From UBA6544 sp049601975 (GTDB taxonomy: Bacteria > Pseudomonadota > Alphaproteobacteria > UBA8366): a DNA stretch of 10,699 bases. Position 1 is the first letter of the stretch. Each line of letters begins with the position of its first letter. Made by a program: the position numbers and the translations under genes. The notes under the pieces were generated by a model. The model saw only the letters and a list, made by a program, of their open reading frames with translations, had not been told where the DNA came from and did not search any database. The stretch is taken from contig JBMYRC010000134.1 in assembly GCA_049601975.1 (NCBI GenBank), positions 1 through 10,699 of the forward strand, in the 5' to 3' direction. This document shows positions 1 through 6,505 of this stretch, piece after piece.

Positions 1-6
1 GACAAA

Positions 7-477
7 ATGCAGTCGGGATACAGCTATCAGCTGGAAGCACCCGTCGGTGAGAGTTTTCCCGAAAACTTCACACCTCATCTCTCCCCGGGAGAGATGCTAG
101 AAATGGGCATTTTCGAGGGGAAATATTGCAACGACTGTACGGATGAATTTCCCGATAGTTGGTTCGCCAACGCAAAGACAAGCAACATTCCGGACCCCAC
201 GCTCAACTATTTCGGTATCAAGAGCCGCCAATCCCTCTCCGTATGGCAAGAGAAAGGCTGGATATACGGGCCCGACCCTCGGGGCTGGTTCCAATGGTAT
301 TGTCGATACTATCTCGGCAGGCGATTGGCCGAAATCGACGCCATACAAATTAAACGCTGGCGCGCGTTCGCACGGCACGCGGGCCAAATTCGGGCGAATT
401 GCGAGCCAGGAGATATATTTTGCCGCCGCCGCCAGCGACAGGCACTTCTGCAGTGGTCACATGACCCGCTAATTTAA
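7..477 (+). CDS. Conserved small protein of unknown function, rich in aromatic residues
   Basis: The 156-residue protein is highly polar, with no signal peptide or membrane segment, so it is probably cytosolic. It is rich in Trp, Tyr and Arg. Visible landmarks are GYSYQLEAP at residues 4-12, an LSPGEMLEMGIFEGKY stretch at 25-40, CNDCTDEFP at 41-49, the block DPRGWFQWYCRYYLGRR at 90-106, and an Arg-rich tail with CEPGDIFCRRRQRQALLQW at 132-150. From memory, this pattern matches a widespread family of about 150 residues with no assigned function, and length and landmarks suggest a complete protein. The four Cys (41, 44, 132, 139) form two close pairs that could bind a metal, but this is only a guess. 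The ATG at 7 lies at the usual N-terminus of the family; the window begins too close to show a ribosome-binding site, so a slightly earlier start is possible. It ends 9 nt from the end of the convergent GMC gene. Confidence 0.8.
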   Translation: MQSGYSYQLEAPVGESFPENFTPHLSPGEMLEMGIFEGKYCNDCTDEFPDSWFANAKTSNIPDPTLNYFGIKSRQSLSVWQEKGWIYGPDPRGWFQWYCRYYLGRRLAEIDAIQIKRWRAFARHAGQIRANCEPGDIFCRRRQRQALLQWSHDPLI

Positions 478-486
478 GGCGCTCTT

Positions 487-2115
487 CTAGGCGGCTTTCT
501 TCTCTGCGGCCACACCCGCCAAAATCATTGCGGCGCATTTCTCACCGATCATGATCGATGGCGCGTTGGTGTTGCCGGAGGTCAGCGTCGGCATGATCGA
601 AGCGTCGGCGACCCGCAACCCTTTGATACCATGCACACGTAATTGATCGTCGACCACGGCCATCGTATCGCTGCCCATCTTGCAAGTGCCGATTGGATGA
701 TAGGTCGTCTCCGCGTTGTTGCGCACCCATTCCAAGAGCTCTTCATCGGTTTGATAAGCAGCACCGGGAGCAATTTCCTCGCCGACGATTTCGGCGATCG
801 GTGATGCCGCCATCAGCTCACGCCCCTTGCGCATAGCATGCAGAATGCCGGTACGGTCCATTTCCGCGGAAAGAAAATTGAACCGGATCGCCGGCGGTTC
901 CGCAGGGTCAGCCGACTTGATATGGATGCTGCCGATGCTTTCGGAGCGCAGCACGTTCACGTTCATGGTGATACCGCATTCTTTCGCGAGCCGTCGCACC
1001 CGGTTGACCCGTTCTGTGAGGAACGGCATCACAGAAATTGTCGCATCCGGTGTTTCCAAACCTTCGCGGGTGCGGAAATACATGCGCAGCGGAACCGCCG
1101 ATAAAGCGAGAAAACTTTTGCCGCCCAACACGTACTTCATGGCTTCGCCGACCAACCGCAAGCCGTTTCCACGCTCATTGAAAGTCGCGTCCTTCTCGGT
1201 GATCGAGTACTTCATGCGCGGGGAGTAATGGTCCCGCAGATTCTCACCAACCCCCGGCAGTTTATGAAGCGGCTCGATGCCACGTTCCCTCAGGAGCGCC
1301 GGTTGGCCAATTCCCGACAGTTCCAACAATTTCGGAGAATTAATCGACCCAGAGCTGATGACGACCTCACGCGTGGCCCGCGCCTCTCGAGCCTCTCCGT
1401 TCACCGAGTATCGAATTCCAACACAGGTCTTACCCTCCAAGATAAGGGATTCCCCCATGGCACCGGTCTGGATCTTCAAATTCGGACGGCTGCGGGCCGG
1501 ATCGAGATAGCAATATGCCGTGCTCTGCCGCCGGCCCTTATTGATTGTCGCCTGCGTCATCGCGATGCCTTCTTGTTCGGCACCGTTGTAATCCGCATTA
1601 TACTTTATCCCAATCTTGGCGGCGGCAGCGATCATTTTATCGAAGAATGGGCTTAGCTTGCCGGAGTCCGTGACTTTCAAAGGCCCCTCGCGCCCCCGAA
1701 ATTCATCCGATCCTCCCTCATAGGCTTCCATTTGCTTGAATAATGGCAGGACGTCCTGATAGCTCCAACCGCGATTGCCAAGCTGCGCCCAATGGTCATA
1801 GTCCTGCGCTTGGCCGCGTACAAATACCATTCCGTTGATCGAACTCGACCCACCCAGCATCTTGCCACGCGGCACTTCGATCTTGCGCTGCCCACTACCT
1901 TCGTCCGGATCTGAATTGTAACACCAATTGACGGCAGGATTATCGATCATCTTGGCGACACCGGCGGGGACGCGCGACCAAAAATAGCCGGAACCCTCAG
2001 TTCCCGCCTCCAGACAAAGTACTCGAAATTCTCCGCTGGCGCTCAGACGATTCGCCAATACGGCACCAGCCGATCCTGCCCCAACGACGATATAATCATA
2101 ACTATCCGAATCCAT
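487..2115 (-). CDS. GMC family FAD-dependent oxidoreductase (choline dehydrogenase-like)
   Basis: The 542-residue flavoprotein is full length for bacterial glucose-methanol-choline oxidoreductases, which oxidise an alcohol to an aldehyde or ketone with FAD. The N-terminal dinucleotide-binding motif VVGAGSAGAVLANRL lies at residues 10-24 with the acidic end of strand two at LCLEAG (33-38). GMC signature 1 (RGKMLGGSSSINGMVFVRG) is at 83-101 and signature 2 (SSGSINSPKLLELSGIG) at 254-270. The C-terminal active site is present: His473 in TYHPIGTCKMG and the GNTNAP motif at 514-519. There is no signal peptide, so it should be cytosolic or membrane-peripheral. The ATG at 2115 is preceded by a strong GGGGGAG site. 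The gene is last in the minus-strand oxidoreductase run, 45 nt downstream of a broken dehydrogenase. Family membership is secure. The substrate is unknown: choline, polyethylene glycol and other alcohols are all acted on by relatives, and nothing here marks it as betaine-specific. Confidence 0.93.
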   Translation of the reverse strand: MDSDSYDYIVVGAGSAGAVLANRLSASGEFRVLCLEAGTEGSGYFWSRVPAGVAKMIDNPAVNWCYNSDPDEGSGQRKIEVPRGKMLGGSSSINGMVFVRGQAQDYDHWAQLGNRGWSYQDVLPLFKQMEAYEGGSDEFRGREGPLKVTDSGKLSPFFDKMIAAAAKIGIKYNADYNGAEQEGIAMTQATINKGRRQSTAYCYLDPARSRPNLKIQTGAMGESLILEGKTCVGIRYSVNGEAREARATREVVISSGSINSPKLLELSGIGQPALLRERGIEPLHKLPGVGENLRDHYSPRMKYSITEKDATFNERGNGLRLVGEAMKYVLGGKSFLALSAVPLRMYFRTREGLETPDATISVMPFLTERVNRVRRLAKECGITMNVNVLRSESIGSIHIKSADPAEPPAIRFNFLSAEMDRTGILHAMRKGRELMAASPIAEIVGEEIAPGAAYQTDEELLEWVRNNAETTYHPIGTCKMGSDTMAVVDDQLRVHGIKGLRVADASIMPTLTSGNTNAPSIMIGEKCAAMILAGVAAEKKAA

Positions 2116-2160
2116 CTTCTCCCCCGACTTCAGGTTTTGCTTCCCTTGCGAAACATTAGA

Positions 2161-2971
2161 TCAAACGATGCCCGAGTCAAAACCGCATAACCGACACGAT
2201 TTCGCCGACCAAGCACCGTCAATCGCCATCGTCGCACCAGTAATTTCGCTCGCGGCGTCCGAACACAAAAAGATAACGAGGGCGGCCACTTGTTCCGGCT
2301 TCACGAAATGGCGAGTAGGTTAACGAATACCCATCAGGTCGTACTCCGCCTCGCCAAAATTCTGCCCGGTCTTTTCCATATGCGCATTTACGATCCACTC
2401 ACTATTAGTGCCGAGGACCCAGCCCGGAGCGACGGCATTGCAGGTAATCCCGGTCTCCGCCAACTCAAGCGCGACGCCCCGGCCCATTCCCATTAAAGCC
2501 GCCTTTGTCATCACATAATCGATCCGGTTCGCCACCGCCAAGGTGCCATAAATCGAGGATATGGTGACGATCCGCCCCCAATTCCGCTCGAGCAACTTCG
2601 GGATGGCCTGACGGGTCGTGTAGAAGCACGCCGACAGGTTGACCCTCATGGCTCGCTCCCACGCGTCATTCGGAAATTCCTGCAATTTATCCGTATGCCG
2701 AACGCCCGCATTATTGATGACGATATCGAGAGAGCCCAAAGACGTCTCGCAATCTGCGACCATGGACTCAATATCGCTGTATTCGTTCAAATCGGCGATC
2801 CAGTAGTCGACCTTGGTACCGTGATCATACGATCGCGCTGCGCCTCGATCGCTTCGGGATTGCGGTAGCCGTTGAGCATGACATCGGCGCCTGCCTCAGC
2901 GAGCGCATTGGCAATAGCAGTGCCTATGCTCCCAGAAGACCCATGACAAGCGCACCCTTACCTTGGAGCAT
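2161..2971 (-). pseudogene. Broken short-chain dehydrogenase, 3-hydroxybutyrate dehydrogenase-like
   Basis: A whole SDR gene can be read only by crossing three lesions. From the ATG at 2971, behind an AAAGGAG site, the frame gives MLQGKGALVMG, then loses one base near 2936-2943 and continues as SSGSIGTAIANALAEAGAD with MLNGYRNPEAIEAQRDRM. A second single-base loss near 2821-2828 leads to HGTKVDYWIADLNEYSDIES. The longest open piece (2790-2320) holds INNAG, the catalytic Ser in VTISSIYG, and the Tyr and Lys of DYVMTK. An in-frame TAA at 2320-2322 follows MGIR; beyond it the same frame runs on as PTRHFVKPEQVAALVIFLCS and DAASEITGATMAIDGAW to a TGA at 2161. The 811-nt span is two less than a multiple of three, as two one-base deletions predict. 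The NGYRNPEAIE segment and the FVKPEQ...FLCSDAA...DGAW tail resemble 3-hydroxybutyrate dehydrogenases (NAD-dependent, about 260 residues). Genetic decay is the simplest reading; the original substrate could be another hydroxy acid or alcohol. Confidence 0.87.
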
Positions 2972-2996
2972 CGACACTCTCCTTTGCCGTATTTTA

Positions 2997-3566
2997 CTAG
3001 CGTTTCTCGGTCCAGCTTTCCGAGAAGGCGAGCGCACACGTGCTAAAGGGGAGGCCCTCGCGTTCGGTCGCCCAAGGTTGGCCTACTGCTTCCACCCCGT
3101 TATGGGTCAACCGTGCGCCGAGCGCCGGGACCAAGACGGTGCAAACCCCGTAGGCCTTTTCGGCCGTCGGTTCCGTGTGGATCAACAGCGGATCACCGCA
3201 ATTGTACCAAGTCATCTCTATTTCCTCATCATTGGATTCGATGCACTCGGTCCAACTATCCCGGAAGTCGCCGTATTTGGAGAATTTAGCTTCGGTCACC
3301 GGAATCGACATATCCGCCGTCGCCGCGTTCAGCATTCCTTGAACGCTATTCTGCAGCCATCTGGTCATCGCGATATTATCAGAATAGATGCGCCAACGAT
3401 TGTCGGTGAGCTCGCTCTTGATATAGAGGACGTGTCCAGGTCCGCCGTCTGAGAAAAGAACGCGCCAAAAGCTGGCATTGGTGGAAACGGGTCCGTCTTC
3501 CGACACACTCAGCCGGATGAAGGGGTTTTCTCCCGTGAGGATCACGCGATGCGGGTCTGCAGTCAT
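2997..3566 (-). CDS. Unrecognised 189-residue protein in oxidoreductase operon
   Basis: I do not recognise this family. The reading frame is open further upstream, to 3680, but the ATG at 3566 is the better start: it follows a GGGAGGG ribosome-binding site and avoids a long overlap with the flavin oxidoreductase gene ending at 3593. The 189-residue product is acidic to neutral, with no signal peptide or membrane helix. It seems a compact mixed alpha/beta protein with many aromatic residues. Conspicuous stretches are GENPFIRLSVSEDGPVSTN (12-30), FWRVLFSDGGPGHVLYIKS (33-51), NRWRIYSDNIAMTRWLQ (56-72), a WYNCGDPLLIHTEP segment (120-133) and a C-terminal TERGLPFSTCALAFSESW-like ending. It sits 26 nt after the flavin oxidoreductase and 25 nt before the broken dehydrogenase, so it is almost certainly co-transcribed. 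It may be a subunit, a cofactor-handling or a non-redox catalytic partner, but no function is assigned. Confidence 0.82.
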   Translation of the reverse strand: MTADPHRVILTGENPFIRLSVSEDGPVSTNASFWRVLFSDGGPGHVLYIKSELTDNRWRIYSDNIAMTRWLQNSVQGMLNAATADMSIPVTEAKFSKYGDFRDSWTECIESNDEEIEMTWYNCGDPLLIHTEPTAEKAYGVCTVLVPALGARLTHNGVEAVGQPWATEREGLPFSTCALAFSESWTEKR

Positions 3567-3592
3567 TTTACCCTCCCTATATCGTATTCCAC

Positions 3593-4615
3593 CTATAGAC
3601 CTTGTCGCACCCGCGGGAAGACCTCCTCGGCGATCAATTGCATAGTTTCCATCGAACGGGAAACTTCCAGTCCCGGCCAATGCATGCTCATCACTATATG
3701 GTTCATGCCGATGCGTTTGTTGAACTTTATCATCTGTTCGGCAACGTCATCCGGCGAGCCGATGAAGAAACGGTCCTTCAGCAGCTCCTCGAACGGTTGA
3801 CCGAGTTCGTCCGTCTCGCCCACCGAAACACGCGCCTGTCCCAAGCCCCAGGCATGATAGGCGCGGTATTTAGTCATAATTGGCCCTTCGGCGAGCTTAT
3901 AGGCTTCTTCGCGGGTGGGTGCGACGAAGACTTCGCGCCGCACCGGAAATTCCTCCGGAAACGGCCGACCGGCCTGGTCGAGCGCCCGCTTATAGGTCTC
4001 CAACTGCTCGACGATAACATCAAGTCGGTCATTCGGTCCGACATACCAACAAGTTCCCATTCGCGCCGCACGCTTGATCGCCACATCAGCGGCCGCACCA
4101 ATCCAAATCGGCGGATGGGGGGCCTGTACCGGCCGCGCCGAACATGACGCCTCGTCGAGTTCGAAATGAGAACCCTTCATCGTGACTTTCTCTTCCGTCC
4201 ACAGCCGCTTTACAGCATTCAGGTTCTCTTCAAAGCGCTTTCCGCGGTCTTTCTTCTCCATACCGAAGGCCTTGAATTCAATATCGCGGTACCCGACCCC
4301 GCACCCGAAGATGAGTTTGCCATTGGTCATAATATCCAATGTGCCGAGTTGTTCCGCCACATCCAACGGCTTGTGGAGCGGCAACAGCATAACCCCGGTG
4401 TTGAGACGCAAGCTGGGCGCCTCCGCGGCCACACGACACAAAAATGGCACCTGCTGCAAATCTTGTAGCGGATGCGTGCTGTAGTGCGCGCCCTTGGTGA
4501 TTGAATGGTAACCCAAGCGCTCAGCCATCCGCGCCTGTTCGAGCATTTCTTGGAATCGGTCCACGACCGCATCTTCGCGCGGGAATTGGCCGCGCATCAT
4601 GATGCCAAACTGCAT
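3593..4615 (-). CDS. LLM-class (bacterial luciferase-like) flavin-dependent oxidoreductase
   Basis: The 340-residue protein belongs to the luciferase-like TIM-barrel family, which uses reduced FMN (or F420 in some branches) for monooxygenation or related redox steps. Supporting features are the opening strand QFGIMMRG (2-9), the helix EMLEQARMAERLGYHSI (23-39), LNTGVMLLPLHKPLDVAEQL (71-90), the typical GKLIFGCGVGYRDIEFKAFG block (99-118), RGKRFEENLNAVKRLW (124-139) and the strongly diagnostic RPVQAPHPPIWIGA (161-174). A late IGSPDDVAEQM element is the usual C-terminal family motif. Length is normal. The frame is open to 4651, but the ATG at 4615 is preferred because it starts directly at the first barrel strand and has a GGAG site 8 nt upstream. 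It appears to be the first gene of the operon that continues with the 189-residue protein, the broken dehydrogenase and the GMC oxidoreductase. A desulfurisation, hydrocarbon or dehydrogenase role cannot be separated from sequence alone. Confidence 0.92.
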   Translation of the reverse strand: MQFGIMMRGQFPREDAVVDRFQEMLEQARMAERLGYHSITKGAHYSTHPLQDLQQVPFLCRVAAEAPSLRLNTGVMLLPLHKPLDVAEQLGTLDIMTNGKLIFGCGVGYRDIEFKAFGMEKKDRGKRFEENLNAVKRLWTEEKVTMKGSHFELDEASCSARPVQAPHPPIWIGAAADVAIKRAARMGTCWYVGPNDRLDVIVEQLETYKRALDQAGRPFPEEFPVRREVFVAPTREEAYKLAEGPIMTKYRAYHAWGLGQARVSVGETDELGQPFEELLKDRFFIGSPDDVAEQMIKFNKRIGMNHIVMSMHWPGLEVSRSMETMQLIAEEVFPRVRQGL

Positions 4616-4702
4616 CCACTTCACTCCAATCGTTGTCCACTTAACGATCAAAGTAGGGCCACGAACGCGGAAGTCTTTCTAATCGTACGGAAAATTTACG
4701 TG

Positions 4703-5680
4703 TTAGACATCGTGATATTCCCGATACCACTCCACGAAATCGGGCAATCCCTCGTCAATAGATGTCTTTGGGGAGAATCCGAAATCACGTTGGCTGGCCT
4801 CGATATCGGCATAAGTTGCCGTCACATCGCCGGGTTGCAAGGGTTGGAAATCAATCTCTGCCTTATGATTGCTGGAGCGTTCGATCACTTCGATAAAACG
4901 CATCAACTGTTCCGGCGCATTATTTCCTAAATTGTAGACTTTGTGCGGCGCATCGCCGGAACTAGTCGGCGGACGATCAAGACAAGCGAGAATACCAGGA
5001 ACGATATCCGTGACATGCGTGAAATCACGCTGCATATCGCCATTATTAAAAACCTGGATCGGCCGCCCTTCAAGTATCGCTTTCGTGAAGATGAAGGCTG
5101 CCATGTCTGGCCGCCCCCAACGCCCATAAACGGTAAAGAATCGCAAACCTGTCATCGGAATTCGATAGAGATGACTGTAGCAATGCCCCATCAATTCATC
5201 GGCTCGCTTGGTCGCTGCATAGAGTGAAACGGGTGACTCTACAGGGTCTTCCAACGCGAATGGGAGTTTCGTATTCCCGCCGTAGACGGAAGATGAACTG
5301 GCGTAGACAAGATGGCGCATGCGAGGCAAATGCCGTGCAACCTCCAATACGACTATCTGACCGACAAGATTTGATTCAACATACGCATATGGATTTTCCA
5401 ACGAATATCGAACGCCCGCTTGCGCAGCTAAATGCACGATACCGTCAATATCGGGATTCGCTTGAGCCAACGCTTCCATTGCGCCGCGATCGGAGATGTC
5501 GATCCGATGTATGGAGAAGCCCGCATATTGCGTCAGACGGGCCAGGCGAGCTTCCTTTAGGGAGACATCATAGTAATCATTGAGATTATCGACTCCGATC
5601 ACCTGCTCTCCGCGCTCGAGCAACGCTTCGGCCGTGTGGAAACCAATGAAGCCGGCGGCACCGGTAAGCAGAACGGCCAT
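4703..5680 (-). CDS. NAD-dependent sugar epimerase, probable UDP-glucuronate 4-epimerase
   Basis: This 325-residue extended short-chain dehydrogenase most likely interconverts UDP-glucuronate and UDP-galacturonate, supplying sugar precursors for surface polysaccharide. The NAD-binding TGAAGFIG lies at residues 6-13, followed by VIGVDNLNDYYDVSLKEARL (28-47), which is typical of the glucuronate epimerase branch. AAQAGVRYSLENPYAYVESN (85-104) is another strong marker. The catalytic site is complete: SSSSVYGG (128-135) and Tyr154 with Lys158 in SLYAATK. The FTVYGRWGRPDMA block (182-194) has Arg and Ala where relatives usually have Pro and an aromatic; MQRDFTHVTDIV (216-227) is normal. The frame is open to 5728, but the ATG at 5680 places the Rossmann motif at the usual distance; its ribosome-binding site (AGAGAAG) is weak. 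The gene lies 98 nt after the CBS gene and 87 nt before the flavin oxidoreductase. No glycosyltransferases are nearby. A related UDP-sugar epimerase activity is possible. Confidence 0.9.
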   Translation of the reverse strand: MAVLLTGAAGFIGFHTAEALLERGEQVIGVDNLNDYYDVSLKEARLARLTQYAGFSIHRIDISDRGAMEALAQANPDIDGIVHLAAQAGVRYSLENPYAYVESNLVGQIVVLEVARHLPRMRHLVYASSSSVYGGNTKLPFALEDPVESPVSLYAATKRADELMGHCYSHLYRIPMTGLRFFTVYGRWGRPDMAAFIFTKAILEGRPIQVFNNGDMQRDFTHVTDIVPGILACLDRPPTSSGDAPHKVYNLGNNAPEQLMRFIEVIERSSNHKAEIDFQPLQPGDVTATYADIEASQRDFGFSPKTSIDEGLPDFVEWYREYHDV

Positions 5681-5750
5681 CAAATACTCTTCTCTAAAGA
5701 ATGGACCGCGCTCGTATACCGCGTCCACGAAATTAAATCATCCCTACTTT

Positions 5751-5769
5751 CACGCCAACTCACGGCGTG
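5751..5769 (-). terminator. Short stem-loop after the CBS gene, weak terminator candidate
   Basis: A perfect 6-bp GC-rich stem (CACGCC paired with GGCGTG) with a 7-nt loop begins 9 nt after the stop codon of the CBS-domain gene. On the transcribed strand it is followed by AAAGTAGGG and not by a run of T, so it is not a classical intrinsic terminator. It may slow or partly end transcription before the epimerase gene, or protect the mRNA end. Confidence 0.3.
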
Positions 5770-5778
5770 TCGAGAAAT

Positions 5779-6231
5779 TCACGCACCCGGGTAATAACGC
5801 CCCTCGCGCAATACATCCAACAAGATATCTCGAGCGCGAGTGCCATCCTCTTGCGTGAGGGTTTTCATCAAATCACGCACGCTCAATATACCGACTAATG
5901 CACCGTCTTGTACCACCGGCATATACCGGACATTATTGCTCCACAATTTACGCAGAACAACGCTCGTATCATCCTCAAGCTCGGCGGTTAGAACGTCTTT
6001 CGTCATAAGGTCGGTGACTTTCACGACCATATTCACCGCGCCCTTTTCGGCAAGGCCGCGCACAATATCGTGTTCCGAGAGAACACCAACGATTGCTCCA
6101 TCCGGCCCGCAGACCACGACCAGTCCGATCTTCTTTTCTTTCAGAATTTTCGCAACGCCGTGGACCATGTCCTCCGGACCGGCCGATTGAACCGGACCTG
6201 CCTTCTCAGCGAGTAATTGGCTTACCTTCAT
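5779..6231 (-). CDS. CBS-domain pair regulatory protein
   Basis: The 150-residue protein consists almost entirely of two CBS motifs, which together form one Bateman module that binds adenine nucleotides or related ligands and senses energy state. The first repeat spans about residues 8-62, ending GAIVGVLSEHDIVRGL; the second spans about 76-127, beginning DLMTKDVLTAELEDD and ending GALVGILSVRDLMK. The paired G-x-hydrophobic-SxxD elements (LSEHD and LSVRD) are the classic signature. No enzyme, channel or DNA-binding domain is attached, so it probably acts as a stand-alone sensor or partner. Length is normal for this family, common in alphaproteobacteria. The ATG at 6231 has an AAGGA site 6 nt upstream. 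It is divergent from the indolepyruvate oxidoreductase gene across a shared 274-nt region and points toward the epimerase. No partner is proved by the neighbourhood. Confidence 0.92.
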   Translation of the reverse strand: MKVSQLLAEKAGPVQSAGPEDMVHGVAKILKEKKIGLVVVCGPDGAIVGVLSEHDIVRGLAEKGAVNMVVKVTDLMTKDVLTAELEDDTSVVLRKLWSNNVRYMPVVQDGALVGILSVRDLMKTLTQEDGTRARDILLDVLREGRYYPGA

Positions 6232-6505
6232 TGAATTCCTTGCGAATGGGACGTGCTACCGGTGCGGTTTTAGTCACCCGAATGCCAATGAATATTGGCC
6301 TGTTCGACCTTTATCATACTCGTTCCGCAATTATCTTCCGGTTAATAGCCAATTCTTCTCAGAAGGCGCGATAATTTCATCCAGGTGTCCAGCAAAATAT
6401 AGCAATCTTGCGAATCCATCGTATTCTGTTTGATTCGGTTTGAAATTGAGGCGACTCAAGTTACCCTTTTCATTCATACACAAATCACGGTTTAGGGACG
6501 CAGAT
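6232..6505. promoter_or_regulatory. Divergent intergenic region between CBS gene and indolepyruvate oxidoreductase gene
   Basis: These 274 nt must hold the promoters of two divergent genes unless transcription enters from elsewhere. For the CBS gene, a TATGAT hexamer on the minus strand (6318-6313) is a possible -10 box about 80 nt before its start, but I see no good -35 box at the right spacing. For the plus-strand gene no convincing -35/-10 pair is visible; its ribosome-binding site is AGGGA at 6494-6498. A 16-bp inverted repeat lies at 6284-6299. The region is AT-richer than the flanking genes. No coding sequence was seen in it. Confidence 0.5.
6284..6299. repeat. 16-bp inverted repeat GCCAAT-N4-ATTGGC
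   Basis: Two perfect 6-nt arms, GCCAAT and ATTGGC, flank the 4-nt spacer GAAT. The repeat lies between the two divergent starts and just downstream of a possible -10 box of the CBS gene, a place where a dimeric repressor could bind. A 6-bp palindrome can arise by chance in a region of this size, so an operator role is only a suggestion. Confidence 0.3.

Noticed and set aside
827..1656. Plus-strand open frames opposite the GMC gene
   Set aside because: They are antisense shadows of a well-supported flavoprotein gene, with no motifs and no ribosome-binding sites of note.
2290..2496. Small plus-strand frame opposite the end of the broken dehydrogenase
   Set aside because: It is antisense to readable SDR sequence and shows no features of its own.
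3602..4147. 181-codon plus-strand frame opposite the luciferase-like gene
   Set aside because: It lies wholly antisense to a gene with clear family motifs, and its translation has no protein-like pattern.
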